A stretch of 64,000 bases of DNA from assembly GCA_039881145.1 (NCBI GenBank), contig JAYKKI010000023.1:8799001-8863000 (forward strand). Reading direction: 5' to 3'. The notes beneath the pieces were generated by a model, which saw only the letters and a program-made list of their open reading frames with translations, searched no databases and was not told where the DNA came from. A program made the position numbers and the translations under genes. Origin of the DNA: Druceiella hillmani (Eukaryota > Arthropoda > Insecta > Lepidoptera > Hepialidae). Within the stretch, counting starts at the first letter, position 1, and the number at the start of each line of letters is the position of its first letter. Shown here piece by piece: positions 12,234-23,216 of this stretch.

Positions 12234-12569
12234 TAGATTTTAATTTAGGCCAATAGTTGGTGAGATATGTGCTTCTAAAGTCTTAAAAAGTGTGTATTTT
12301 ACCTTTTTTAACTAACGTGTGTAAAATTCTAAAAAAATGAAGGTAACAGAACTTAAAATGTACTTTCAACGAAAATTAGTTTGAATAAATTGTGTTGTGT
12401 AGTTTTTGAGGTATGGGATGTTTTTGGTACCGTTTGCAGCGATAATTTTGTTTTTCACAGTGTATTTGAGAAATACAAACGTATAAGTTTAATATTGTTT
12501 GGTACCACGGAACCCTTCGGGCGCGAATTCGATTCGCACTTGGCCGGTTTTTAATTTTTTTTAATATTT

Positions 12570-13375
12570 TGCTACATATTAATGGCTTAAGTCATCTATT
12601 TCCACAATTTTGCATATGAGTGTCTAAAATTGTTGAAACTGCAAGATTGGGATAGGCAAATGTGTAGATAGACATGAGCAAATCATAAGGATTTCCCGTT
12701 TCACTGCGGTACCATGAAAAAGATTACATAAAAACGTGAAACCATTTTCCGCGTTCAAATATTATGTTCGTTTAATCTAACCCCATTATTTTGCGACGTT
12801 ACCTTCAAAACTAGACGTTATTTCAGTCTTCTGTTTTTCACACATTTCACGTGATCATCCTTAATAAAAATACATCTTTTAATTTGAATTAATACTTTTT
12901 AAGTCATATCTTCACTTCTTAATTAGCTTATTAAACCGTGAACGATACTTCTTGGCAATCATCAAGCGTTGTCCAGAAGCCCTGTATAACTTAGCACGTA
13001 ACGCCATAAAACCGAAAACATATTTCATAATGAATAACAACAACATAATATCTGTCAATCTGTCCGCATTCATCCCACCCCGTTCACAAATTGGACAAGT
13101 CAAACCTTTAACTTATTTTTAATTAAAATTCCTATTTCAAGCATCGCTTGCCTTTTGACAATTTTATTAAATATTGCGTGACATACAGAGCTTAGCTATG
13201 AGGATAATTAATTCCGTTGAGGCGGTCGCTGACGATTCATTATGTCTGGTGCAATAATGTGTATAGGGTGGATCTTATAAAAAGTGCATTAGTTTTATTG
13301 TTGTCGTTGCTAATAGCGGTACACTTCTGATTCAAGGTTACTAAAATATATTCTGTTTCACTTAATTTTTATTCA
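12570..13375. other. Intron, nothing assignable
   Basis: No gene or repeat recognised; a 63-codon minus-strand frame at 12912-13103 lacks supporting features. Confidence 0.3.
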
Positions 13376-13382
13376 CAAGTAA

Positions 13383-13535
13383 ATGAAACTACGTGATGTT
13401 GTATTATATCTAGTTTATTTCAATTCTTAACCAAAACCTAGGTTTCGCTGTATCACAACATCTTCAGGTGGGCAATTTGAAGATATTGGTTGAAGATGTC
13501 GTCATGTTGCCATGCTCACCTGAAGATGTGTATAT
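13383..13535. mobile_element. Partial copy of the fold-back element family
   Basis: It starts ATGAAACTACGTGATGTTG and includes ACCTAGGTTTCGCTGTATCA and CAACATCTTCAGGTGGG, the same order as the left arm of the complete element at 38445. An inner inverted match remains (ACATCTTCAGGTG at 13462, CACCTGAAGATGT ending near 13529), but the outer right arm is absent. Confidence 0.7.
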
Positions 13536-13539
13536 ACTC

Positions 13540-13925
13540 ACTGTACGAAATAGATTCATAAAGGGCGTATTCATAACGTAAAAAATTGCATTTGTTTAAG
13601 TTGGTCGACAGTGCTGGCACTTACGATTTCAAAAATAAGTAACTTAGTTATTTATTGTGAATAAGTAGATATTTTCTTTGAGTTAATTGTTTATTACTTT
13701 TTGATACCTATTTTTTTTTAAATTGGTTTATTTTGGTTAAACAGTATTTATATACTCGCGCTACAAGGGTACCGAGTCCGTTCAAGAGTACCGAGTAGTA
13801 TTTCTATTAAACTTTTTACAAATATTAATTTCACAACTTAAATTACCTTTCACAGGCAGAAAAACATGTTGCATATTTAAAAAAATATACGATCTAGAGT
13901 ATTTGCTATAGTTTTTCTATAACCT
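13540..13925. other. Intron, nothing seen
   Basis: Two short near-copies of GTACCGAGT (13768 and 13789) only. Confidence 0.3.
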
Positions 13926-13929
13926 TCTA

Positions 13930-14910
13930 GTCACATTTTACCAACCATGTCTTTTTCATTCTTTTCGGCTCGGTAGTTTCGGAAATAGGGAAGAGGGATA
14001 TTAACTTTTCGCTTATTTATTTGAATAAATTTTTAAATATTCCATGTAAAATTATGGAAAAAAATTATTTTGATTATCTTAAAACGAAACAGATGAAAAC
14101 AATTCTGATGACACTACACATGACATGTAAAATCCAAAAAATATTTTTTTAAAGTGAAAAAATGTGGGCTAATAACATATACTGCTGCAGCAAATTTCAA
14201 GTTTCTACATCACATGGTTTCTGAGAAAATCAGCTGCAAATATAGAAAAACTAGTATTTCTATGGTATGCTTAAACATCTGACATCTGGAGTCATCTCTA
14301 TAGTATTTCTATAAAATTTTCAAGGGCTTCTAAAAACATACGGTTTCTGAGAAAATCATATGGTTTATGAGAAAATCAGCTGCAAATATAGAAAAGCTTA
14401 AATATATTGCCTAGTATTTCTATGGTAGGCTTAAAAATCTGACATCTGGAGTCATCTCTATAGTATTCCTACAAACTTTTCAAGGGCTTCTAAAGACACC
14501 TATTTATTTTCATGATTTTTAATTGAATAGTTTCGGTAATACCACTTATGTCTTTGTGAACATATTTTTTTTCTATATTTTTTTCAATATATCTCCGATA
14601 TCTTCAGAAATAACTAAAATAGTGAAACAAAATATTTTTGAGACTTATAATTATCCCTTTCAAACGACGACCCGCACTATGTATGAAATTTAAAAATAAA
14701 AATTTAAAAGTACTTCATATGCCATATGAAAATAAATATTTTTGAGTTTTATCAGTTGGGAACTGTGCAGGTTAATTTATTTTATTACCATGCCAAATTT
14801 CATATTATTACATCAAGCGACTGAGAAAACTGCTGTGACGGACAGACGGACAGGTACGCGAGTGATCTTATAAGGGATATCCTTTAGGGGTACAGAATCC
14901 TAGAAATATA
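13930..14910. mobile_element. Dispersed repeat Z copy with internal 160-bp tandem duplication
   Basis: The right part carries GACGGACAGACGGACAGG, GTGATCTTATAAGGGATA and a pyrimidine/purine tail, shared with 37430-37560 and, inverted, with 47070-47170. Inside, CTGACATCTGGAGTCATCTC occurs at 14279 and 14439 with matching flanks, a 160-bp tandem duplication. The segment TTAAATATATTGCCTAG near 14398 matches, inverted, the CTAGGCAATAT block of the 132-bp satellite. Confidence 0.6.
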
Positions 14911-14916
14911 ACGTAA

Positions 14917-14959
14917 TATATATGTGTGTGTATATACATATATATATATATATATATAC

Positions 14960-15033
<74 letters not shown>
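14917..15033. repeat. (TA)n/(TG)n microsatellite
   Basis: TA tracts broken by TGTGTGTG, CGTGTACA and TAAATA; total about 115 bp. Confidence 0.95.
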
Positions 15034-15036
<3 letters not shown>

Positions 15037-15039
15037 ATG

Positions 15040-15640
15040 AAATCTCGAGAATCAGTACGAGATCTATTTAAAGAGGCAAATATTCTGACCTTACCGTCGT
15101 TATATATCTATGAAAACCTATTGTATGTTAAAAATAATTTAAATTTTTTTGTTAGAGGGTCTGATATCCATACTCTTAATACAAGAAATAAAAATAAAAT
15201 TCATAATCTTAAATTTAGATTACAATAAATTACTAATAATTCTTTCCTGGGTAATGGTGTCCGCTTTTTTAACAGGATATTAAGGATATATTAAGCCTTC
15301 CTACAGCGCATATTAAACACGTGCTTATTTCAAAGGCTTATTATAGCATCAGGAATTATGTTGAAGATAAAGATGTGTGGAGGTCTTTATAGTGCACAGT
15401 ATAGTGTAAAATACACATTCTGAAGAGGGACTGACTGATAGGTATAGACAATAAGGATATTTATTCATAATAATTACAAGTTAAATCGTGACATGTTAAA
15501 AGAGACTTTAATAGTCCTACTTGAAAGAAAATAAAATAACCAGCTAAGGCATAAATTAATAGGTATTTATTCTAAAAATGTTTTTTGCGCCCAATTTATT
15601 TTAATATCCCTGAAAATTCAACGAGAAAAAATCCCGGCCG
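15040..15640. other. AT-rich intron, nothing seen
   Basis: Short frames only; no array or element recognised. Confidence 0.3.
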
Positions 15641-15646
15641 TATTGG

Positions 15647-15757
15647 TATTATTATTTTCATGAACGAATTTCTTTTCAATCTACTTGTAAATAGAAAAAC
15701 ATATTATTATTTTCATGAACGAATTTATTTTCAATCTACTTGTAAATAGAAAAACAT
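15647..15757. repeat. Two-copy tandem duplication, 55-bp unit
   Basis: ATTATTTTCATGAACGAATT begins at 15651 and 15706; both copies run through AATCTACTTGTAAATAG to AAAAACAT with one substitution near the centre. Confidence 0.9.
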
Positions 15758-15956
15758 GGCAGTAAAAGCGTAAATATTGTCCGAAATCGCTGCCTTTTGG
15801 ATTATACTGCATTTTTTAAATACATCATGCATCTGTCTTGTACTTATTTACCTGCTCATTACATCTACACGGGCCAGTTAATACAGGCCAGTAAAAAGTC
15901 TATTCTCAATGGAAAATTAGATGATCCTCGTCAACATCGTAAGCGGAGACTATTAA

Positions 15957-16075
15957 TGTTTTTCACGAACATTTTTGTCCGAACAGTAAAAATCTGACCC
16001 AAATCTGTATAAATTGCAATTTTTATTAAATTGTTTTTCACGAACATTTCTGACCGAATAGGAAAAATCTGACTT
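15957..16075. repeat. Two-copy tandem duplication, about 76-bp unit
   Basis: GTTTTTCACGAACATTT at about 15958 and 16033, each followed by a CCGAA..AGTAAAAATCTGAC-like block and a TTGCAATTT block. Confidence 0.75.
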
Positions 16076-16155
16076 AAAACCGACTAGCATATGTTGCAAT
16101 TTCTGACAAATTATGGCGTCAGGAAAAAAACAAACATTTAAACTTTCATAATTAT

Positions 16156-16182
16156 ATGAAACTACGTGATGTAGTATTATTA
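16156..16182. mobile_element. Solo end of the fold-back element family
   Basis: ATGAAACTACGTGATGTAGT followed by ATTATT is identical to the tip of the 38445 element; the match stops after about 27 bp. Confidence 0.55.
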
Positions 16183-16199
16183 CTAGGTATGGCGGTAAA

Positions 16200-16555
16200 A
16201 TCATTTTTTTTACTTCATGTTTTGTGTGGAAGATCAGTTGAAAGAGGGATCTCAGATATTTTTAAAGATATTGTTGAAAATATCCGCAAAAACACCGGGA
16301 TTGAGGTGAAACGTCACGGATTAAGAAGAGCTCCGAGATAACCTGTTTAACATGCTTTAAATATTTCAAAATCTTTCCATAAATTCAGTAACTATAAGCA
16401 CGATTCAATTAGATTATAAGAAGTAATCCAATATCATACAAGATTAAAATTTCACTTCTTCAATAAAACCTGACCCTATTCGGTTATAACTCTAACTTTC
16501 TTTGTTTATCCGAGGAAATTTCTCGTGAAAATTCCTCGAGTGTGGTTCATAATTC
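16200..16555. other. Intron, nothing assignable
   Basis: A short 61-codon frame (16156-16341) begins in the repeat tip above and is not considered a gene. Confidence 0.3.
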
Positions 16556-16559
16556 TCCC

Positions 16560-16805
16560 TTCTTGGGCGAAAATAAGATAATTGCAATTCACCCCTTCGC
16601 AACATGTCGTGTCGGCGGCGTGTCCTTAGTTACCGCAAAATAAACAGATTTAATTGATTTTCTCGTCGCCGAAGGGCTTCATCGCGCTCGGCTGGAAAAA
16701 TAATATTTGCAACACCCTCGCCCGGAGCCCTCTTCAACGTCACTTTCATCGGAAGGGTGCGTCTTATTGATAAAGTGTCGAAGCGCGGAGGCGTCAAAGG
16801 ATAAC
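16560..16805. promoter_or_regulatory. GC-rich island, candidate regulatory element
   Basis: About 240 bp with alternating GC-rich blocks (GTCGTGTCGGCGGCGTGTCC near 16603) and homeodomain/GATA-like AT sites (AAGATAATTGCAATT, GATTTAATTGATTTT, CTTATTGATAAAG). The pattern is typical of conserved insect non-coding elements; function is inferred. Confidence 0.3.
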
Positions 16806-16809
16806 CAAT

Positions 16810-17220
16810 ATGAATGTTAGAGGTTGGCTAACGTAAATATGTCAAAATTCATAAGTTGAGCTGAAATTAATTTTACTTGTGTTAAGCAACCGATTGAACT
16901 ATTAGTATTTCGTATAGAGAAGTGTTAAGAGTATCACCTTCACCCCCATCGTGAGGGTCGTTTTGAGTTGTCAATTAGAGAATTGTTCGTAGCACCATGA
17001 AGAAAACTATCTTAAAAGAACGCAAAAAACCGTCAGGAGCTATTGCTCTCCATAAACCAATTCCTTTTCATCACTACAAGCTTGTGAAGTCAAAATTTTA
17101 AGATTTCAGCTTCCCAAATTCACAGTAAAAATTAGTCGCGATTGGAATGTGAATCAACTTTTACAAACATCCGATTCGTCTAATATTTCAAAAGTCGATA
17201 CCTTATCCAATTATGAATTA
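16810..17220. other. Intron, nothing seen
   Basis: No gene, array or element recognised. Confidence 0.3.
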
Positions 17221-17221
17221 T

Positions 17222-17455
17222 ACTAGTCCCAAGCTATCACTTAAGTGGTGTCAGAACCCCTCCAAAGAACCGTAACAAACCGTCTCATTCAAAAGAGGGG
17301 GGGGGTGCTTCGAAGGTCTTCTAATAGTGTACCGTATCTAGTATCAAGCGCATACGCCCAATAGGATTAAGTATTGACCCTCCTCAATAAGCCATTTATT
17401 ACATCTGTTTTTTTTTCTGGAATGCTTTTTGCTAATATTCTAAATGCCTCAAATA
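17222..17455 (+). mobile_element. Dispersed repeat Y, copy 1
   Basis: It shows the order of family Y landmarks: ACTAGTCCCAAGC, AACCGTAACAAACCGTCTCA, TTCAAAAGAGG, TCGAAGGTCTTCTAATAGTG, CCGTATCTAGTATC, CCCAATAGGATTAAGTATTG, ACCCTCCTCAATAAG and a T-run followed by CTGGAATGC. The clearest other copy is 45535-45775. It contains a nine-base G run near 17297. No coding capacity seen. Confidence 0.6.
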
Positions 17456-17459
17456 CTGT

Positions 17460-18175
17460 AACCAAAATAACAAATCATGAAGAAACATTTGTAGAAGATG
17501 ATTGTATATACCATTACCATATAGCACACACCATTTATCTCGTTATTAAACATCTATTCGAGTAAACACGCTTAAAACATGTTTTCTCCCAGCGCTGATT
17601 CCGCTCATTATTCTGAACGTAAAATATTTTTGGTAAATGTAAAAAATTCAACCGTTTCCAAAATAATCACCTTCAAAGTTGGAAATTAAAAAATCCAATT
17701 TTATACAATAAAATCCCTTTCAATACTTTTATTACAGCAAATTCCTAGAAAACTTACGCCTAGTAAACTCCTAGTAAAATAAAACTTTAAAAACAATCGG
17801 AAAACTCTTTTTTTTTAATATAGCTAACAATCTACGAAGTATTGACATGACTTTTTCATAATTTTCCTTGTAAGTGTGATTCTTCACATTGTTCTGAATA
17901 GGAAAAACAAACAAATTTGTTTAATAAATACATATTATTTTATAACATTTAATTTTTTCTTCCTTTTTGAGGAATTATAAAATTGTATATACGATGACAA
18001 ACTGACGTAAAATATTCATTGCTATGACTTCAGTTGAAATCAGGTAGCTATAATGGGAAAGTAACTGTGTATCATTATTTCATTATAGTTTTCTTATTGT
18101 TAGTGAACTCGGTGACGTTATAGCTTTTAATTTTTATGTATAGCTGCCATTATTTACTTTCCCCACAACATTCTC
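17460..18175. other. AT-rich intron, nothing seen
   Basis: No features recognised. Confidence 0.3.
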
Positions 18176-18189
18176 TTTTAAATTATGGT

Positions 18190-18455
18190 CACAGAAAAGC
18201 ATGTCAAAAATTATGTCCCTCTCGTGTCCGCAACTGCACTAACAAGTAGTTTAAGGCCGGAAGCCACGTGTCCAACCGAGTCAGTCCAAACAAATGTCGG
18301 CCAGCACTTGTCGACTAACGACCGCGACGGATGTGCCCGCCACTTGACCGCGTGTCTGCGCTATTTGCATGGGGTGGGACTGTGGTCCTCGTAATGCCTT
18401 TCGCCGTTTGTTGTTACGGCACCCCTTCGTCGGTTGGGCGAGCACAGCTGCCTAT
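18190..18455. promoter_or_regulatory. GC-rich island 0.3-0.5 kb upstream of the main coding exon
   Basis: It contains an E-box CACGTG (in GCCACGTGTCC near 18263), the octamer ATTTGCAT at about 18362, and dense CpG. Two short frames cross it but neither joins the 18744 exon with good splice sites. Plausible as an enhancer or as an internal promoter for a transcript starting just before exon 2, in which case the ATG at 18756 would be the start. Confidence 0.3.
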
Positions 18456-18743
18456 TATGATACTGTATATATATGTACATACTTACGTGGAGCGAGTTTC
18501 AACAAACATCATTAGCGAGGGATAAAGAAGAAACTGTCAATGTTTAATTTATTTTTAACACAATTTTATCCCGACTTAATACATTGCATTTGAAAATAAA
18601 GAGCTCTACTTATTCATTATAAATACCCTTTAGTTTTTTTTATATACATAAATATTCGCATCTGAAATAATCAGTTGCAATAGGTAAGCACAACCCTTTT
18701 AAACCTATGCAAAATTATTAATGAAATTAAACTTTCATTACAG

Positions 18744-19836
18744 GCGGGCGACCGGATGCAAGGATGCAGGATGGAGCCGCAGAGCTCGCCACCGAGCCCC
18801 GACGACGAGACCGACGAATTATACTCAGCGCGACATGCACGACATTACTGCCGCGGTAGGGCTGCGCGCCGCCGCCCGCCCTATACCTGCACCGCCGAAG
18901 TGCACGACTACCCCTCCTCCGAAAGCGGCATAGCGGCCGATTGCGCACCCAGCCGCCGGCGTCGCACGCCCCGTCTCGATGATGAACTCGCTCGCGACCT
19001 CGACGAGATCCTGCCCGCCCGTTTCGCCACGCTCGGCGTATCTCGCGAGCGCCGCGAGTCACCGCTCGAGTGGAATCGCGACAACATCGCCGCCACAATG
19101 GAGCGCTTCGAACCAGCCGACTACTGCTACGCGTACTACGGCGGAGCGGGCGGCTCACGGGCCGCTTGCTGTCGCAGCGCACCACCGAGAGATCGCGGCG
19201 CGCGCCATGCCTACATTACACGCTACGGCACGGAAGAAAACATCTACGAGGAGATTGCCGAGTGCCGGCGACACCGACACGCACGCCGTCAATCGCTCGC
19301 CTCTCTCGGCCGTAGTGCGCTCGAAGAAGAGGTTCGCCGCGTAGAAACTCGCCACAAGCGCGTGCTCGGCGAACTCAACCTGAGCGTTGAAGCAATGCTC
19401 ATGCCTGAATGTGAGTCCCCCGAGTCGGAGCGCGAGGAGGGCGGAACGGGGGGCGCGAGCGGTAGCGGTGATGCACCCGACGAGCTGCTGCGTGTCGGTC
19501 CCACAGACGAGCTCCTTTCTCCGGCAAGTTGCCATCCGCCGGCCGACCTCGACAGTGGTTTCAGCGGCAGCAGCAGTGGCGCCAGCTACGTGGGTAGCCT
19601 GCGCTACCGATCAGGCGAGCGCGCACGCGCCTCGACTCCGCCGGCTGCAACGCCGGGCCCCGCCGTTGCATACGGTGCGCGCGGCGTGCGCATCCTGGAA
19701 CGCGCGCCAACACACGCTGCACGCAGCTCCAGTTGCAGTGACGCTGCTGCGACCACTGGTTTCTGGAGCAGGAAGTCTTGGAAGAAACTTCCGGGCTTCT
19801 CCAGTTCCAATAGCATAAACAAAGCTGGTCTTTCCG
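18744..19836 (+). CDS. Main coding exon, unrecognised Arg/Ser-rich insect protein (364 codons plus one base)
   Basis: Acceptor TTTCATTACAG|GC and donor TTTCCG|GTAAGT bound an exon of about two-thirds G+C and high GC3. The frame is open from the first base; the first Met is at 18756 (residue numbers below count from it). No known domain is visible. Features: acidic N-part; DDELARDLDEIL (75-86); an Arg-rich, probably disordered background; ENIYEEIAE with YEEI at 164-167 (Y codon 19245-19247), the optimal Src-family SH2 ligand sequence; RRQS (178-181), a basophilic-kinase-type site; a predicted helix about 187-214 (SALEEEVRRVETRHKRVLGE); Ser/Gly-rich LDSGFSGSSSGASY (265-278); and a conserved-looking C-part with GFWSRKSWKKLPGF (335-348). 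An adaptor or scaffold role is a guess. The Met at 18756 is the start if exon 1 at 1152 is wrong. Confidence 0.85.
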
Positions 19837-20044
19837 GTAAGTACCACTTGAACTCTGGAAAAATATTATTTCATAGCCTCTTGTTAGATAATACAACTTA
19901 TGTATTTCAAAGGCACTTAACAAGTATCTATCACCTTTTCTGTAGTATTTAATTAGTATCCGGTTCTATGAGCGGTATCATATAGGATTGAACCAATTTC
20001 AATTAATAATGTATCGGTGTATATTATAATCATATAAATCCTAA

Positions 20045-20200
20045 CAAATAATACAAATGCAGAAGTATGCTTGTTTGTCCTTTTTTTACGTTGCAATGGA
20101 GCAATGGATTAACGTGATTTTTACACAGAGATAGTCGACGTACCGAGAAATGACATAGGTTATTTTTAGCCCGGAAAATGTTATCCTAATCAATATTATA
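20045..20200 (+). mobile_element. RTE-like retroelement 3'-region remnant
   Basis: The string of landmarks ATAAATCCTAACAAATAATA, ATGCAGAAGTATG, ACACAGAGATAGTCGACG, GACATAGGTTATTTTTAGCC and CGGAAAATG is the decayed form of a 3' sequence that is very common in insect, particularly lepidopteran, genomes and attached to RTE-type non-LTR elements (from memory). No reverse transcriptase remains. Confidence 0.5.
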
Positions 20201-20204
20201 AACG

Positions 20205-20765
20205 AGAATGTGTCGTTCTTCTTTCACGTCCTAATCGAGCAACAAATCGCCATGACTTTTTGAGACACCTACAAACGCAATACAAAGTAGCAACAGAATC
20301 ACCCCCTTTCATCCCTAATTTAGAGTCCTAACTATAATATTTTAAATGTGAAATTGTTCAAATTGAATAACGGAAAAATATCGCAACCGAGAAACAGAAC
20401 GAAGCAATTTTTGAGACGCCTACATACGCAATATAAAAAATGAAAAGAATCACTTCATTTTATCCCTAATTTAGAGTCCTAACTATAATATTTTAAATAT
20501 GAAAGTGCGCAAATTGAATAACGGAAAAATATCGCAACAAAGAAACAGATCGACGGGATTTTTGAGACGCCTGCATAAGCTATATTAAAAATCAACAGAA
20601 TCACTCGCTTTCATCCCTAATTTAGAGTTCTAACTATAATATTTTAATTGTGAATGTGTGCAAATGGTGCAACGAACCAATATCGCAACGTAAAACGAAA
20701 AACGAAACAATACTCGAAACGCTACATATGAATCACTTCCTTTAATCCCTAATTTAGAGGGAAAT
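20205..20765. repeat. Tandem array, 151-bp unit, about four copies
   Basis: CCCTAATTTAGAG occurs at 20313, 20464, 20615 and 20747 (spacings 151, 151, 132). Each unit also holds TTTTGAGACGCCTACATA, CAACAGAATCAC and AACGGAAAAATATCGCAAC. The array begins within the RTE-like remnant, so it grew from a copy of that element. The last copy is shortened and most diverged. Confidence 0.9.
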
Positions 20766-20984
20766 GTTTTTGCTTTCATTGTCATTTATCTTACTACTCC
20801 AAACAAAATAATTTTACTTCGTCACAATATTAACGGATCGATCACTGTTAATAAATCATAAAACCGTTCGTCCAAAAAATGTCCGGGAATTATGGAAGTA
20901 ACGGATCGACGTTCTGCTCAATGAAAAAAGCCAAAAGGCCATATCCCATAAGTACTTCCGCCGTAATAGTAATTAGAACGGCGC

Positions 20985-21335
20985 GGTCGTAAGCACGCAT
21001 ACATATTTATGTGAATTGAATGGAGTTTATTGGCGGGCCGGTTGACAGTCTCATAACGGACGAATGGCGTGACAACGGGCGCGTCCCGGCTCTACGGCGG
21101 CACGCGACCGCAATCATCCCTTCATGTTTACGAATCGTATTTTGCCAATCGCTAGATAAGTTGATTAAACTGAATATTTAATTCCAATTCTATTTTGGGG
21201 CACGCGTCGTAGATGCGTTAGTCGATTGTCCTATTGATTATGAAGGAGGCCGCGGAGCTTTTATTTCCAATTCATTATTGCTTGACCTAATTGTGTATTA
21301 ATATTTTATTTGCGCCCTCCTGTGAATAGAGCACT
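20985..21335. promoter_or_regulatory. GC-rich island with homeodomain-like sites, candidate enhancer 1.2 kb after exon 2
   Basis: GC-rich blocks (GGCGGGCCGGTTGACAG near 21032, TACGGCGGCACGCGACCGC near 21094, GGAGGCCGCGGAGC near 21246) alternate with TTGATTAAACTG, CCTATTGATTATGA and CCAATTCATTATTG. Such mixed composition in an otherwise AT-rich intron suggests constraint; there is no frame of note. Confidence 0.3.
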
Positions 21336-21399
21336 CGCAATCGACCAATTAAGTCTACGACATTAAAGATAACACCATAGTTGCACGTATCGCTTAGAA

Positions 21400-22190
21400 T
21401 TAATTTTCCTCTTCCTGTTGGATACAAAGCAGTAGTTTTCAATACTCTATCACCAATCGTAGATATATTATAATTTGGTCATTTACATAAAATAAATAAC
21501 ATTGAAATAATCATGTGTACTATTGTTAATTTCACTGCTCACTCTGCTTATAGTATGAATGAATGTATTATCAAAATAAAATGCCTTTAAAATTGTTTCA
21601 TCCCTTGAATTGTTGGCCTCAGAAAATACATCTGGACCCAGTAGGCCGACTAACTGAAAAAAAAACTACTTGTCGAGGAAAAATAAACTATTCAATTCTT
21701 CTTTTCCCTTCCCGATTTAAAGTTTTGGCTGTTCACGAACAATCTGTTAATCTAGTAATTCAGAAAACCTTAGTTAAGGGATACCTAACTTTGTTCCGAT
21801 ACCATGAATTTAAAGATTGTCTCAAAAATCCTTACTTCTAATTATTTCCTTTAATGTTTTTCTACATGTCAGTACATTAACGATTGAGTAAAATACTTAA
21901 TAATTTCCTAAATGGTTTACTTATAGCTTTAATTTAGCTTATAGTTCTCTCATAAAATTTTCTATCTATAATAAATTAAGTTAATATTGGCATGTATGTA
22001 CAAAATCTCCGAAAGGTCTGCAACTGTATGCTTCAAAAATAGGAATAGCTATTAAAGTAATATTGAATCATATTTCACCAAAAGCATACCAACACGTTCT
22101 TATTCCATTCTCTATGTGTCATTTTTCAAGAACTTAGCAACGTTTATACACTAATATTCCAGGTAGACGTAGATTAAGTTAATTAGTCTC
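21400..22190. other. AT-rich intron, nothing seen
   Basis: A 92-codon frame at 21563-21841 has low-complexity composition and no codon bias and is not called as a gene. Confidence 0.3.
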
Positions 22191-22700
22191 TCTACTAATA
22201 TTAGGCTAGATGGTGATAAATAACAAACATCACACTGACTTATTAATGGGAAAATGAGTTTGCTTATTCGTTTGTTCGACTTTGACAACTCAACTACTTA
22301 ACCAAACTGTGTGAAATTTTGTATGCATATAGCATACGCTGTACTAGATGTAATCAAAATTTGTATACAAAATATTCATGGAAATGTATATAGAATAAAC
22401 TCTTGTTCCTAAATACCATTAATTTTTGGTGCTCAAAGAATCATTCCTTTAGAGATATGAACGTGATAGTAAGAGCGCGAATATATGTAAGTATGTAACA
22501 ATAGATCACGGTACTACGTACCTACTGTATGGTAGAGGCTTTTTCCTGTCGACGTCACTTCTTCGATTCTATACATCTCAAACTGCTTAGCTATTTCCAA
22601 TATTAAAATTAAATTTTTCACAAGATCATTTTATATTGTTTTACCACCATTATTTTCCTTGTCCACGCGTGTGAAACCGCAAGTGAAAACTAGTGTAGAA
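22190..22700 (+). mobile_element. RTE-like/SINE-like remnant
   Basis: It opens TCTCTACTAATATTAGGC, continues CAACTCAACTACTTAACC, GTGTGAAATTTTGTATGCAT, and closes GTGTGAAACCGCAAGTGAAA followed by ACTAGTG. This begin/end pair is that of a common insect RTE-associated repeat (from memory). Interior heavily decayed and interrupted. Confidence 0.5.
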
Positions 22701-22704
22701 TAGA

Positions 22705-23080
22705 CAGTACACTAGGAATTTATAACTCAATAAAATATAATCGATATCAATGTCGCTAGCTATCAAATAACTTAATGGCGGTTAGAAAACGACATTATTT
22801 TAGTCGATCGATATTTACTGATGACCTTGTTAATGACTGTTGTCATTCAGTTATAGAACAAATTCATTAATTTTGTAAAAAATAATCTCAGTGGTCTTTT
22901 AAAAACTGAATAGAAAAAAATTACTTGCCTATAATAGTTTAATAATAGCGTGTAAGGTAATGAACGACAACCAACTATTTGCTTGGCCGGCAGCTAATTT
23001 TTCTTTTTTCAATAAAACCCCTTGACCTTTTAATCGAATAATATTTGCCAATAAATCTGCCGATGTCTTTTATCGTCTAA
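22705..23080. other. Intron, nothing seen
   Basis: No feature recognised between the two mobile elements. Confidence 0.3.
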
Positions 23081-23083
23081 TTA

Positions 23084-23167
23084 CGAGGGGCGGCTGAAAA
23101 GTTTTGAGCCTAAGTACCTTTAAGTATTACTAATGACTCGCGCAGAACATCACTAATGGCGGGTAAC

Positions 23168-23216
<49 letters not shown>

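Larger units (their letters stand above)
11745..12565 (+). mobile_element. Dispersed repeat X, copy 1
   Basis: It begins AAAAATGGAACCCGCATAA, carries a (GTCT)n run and CATGTCACAGCCATTTTACT, and ends in GAACCCTTCGGGCGCGAATT followed by CGATTCGCACTTGGCCGG and T/A-rich DNA. The same order of landmarks is found inverted at 35130-35760. I remember this terminal GCACTTGGCCGG sequence from many lepidopteran loci; I cannot name the class (probably a non-autonomous or 3'-end retroelement). No coding capacity. Confidence 0.75.

Noticed and set aside
18721..18743. ATG at 18721 as the start of the main protein
   Set aside because: It opens a different frame from the 18756 reading and lies in the polypyrimidine/acceptor region before the exon.
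18727..19923. Many open frames on both strands overlapping the main exon, up to 152 codons
   Set aside because: They are shadows of a GC-rich exon with few stop codons; only the 18756 frame has splice borders in phase and consistent GC3.
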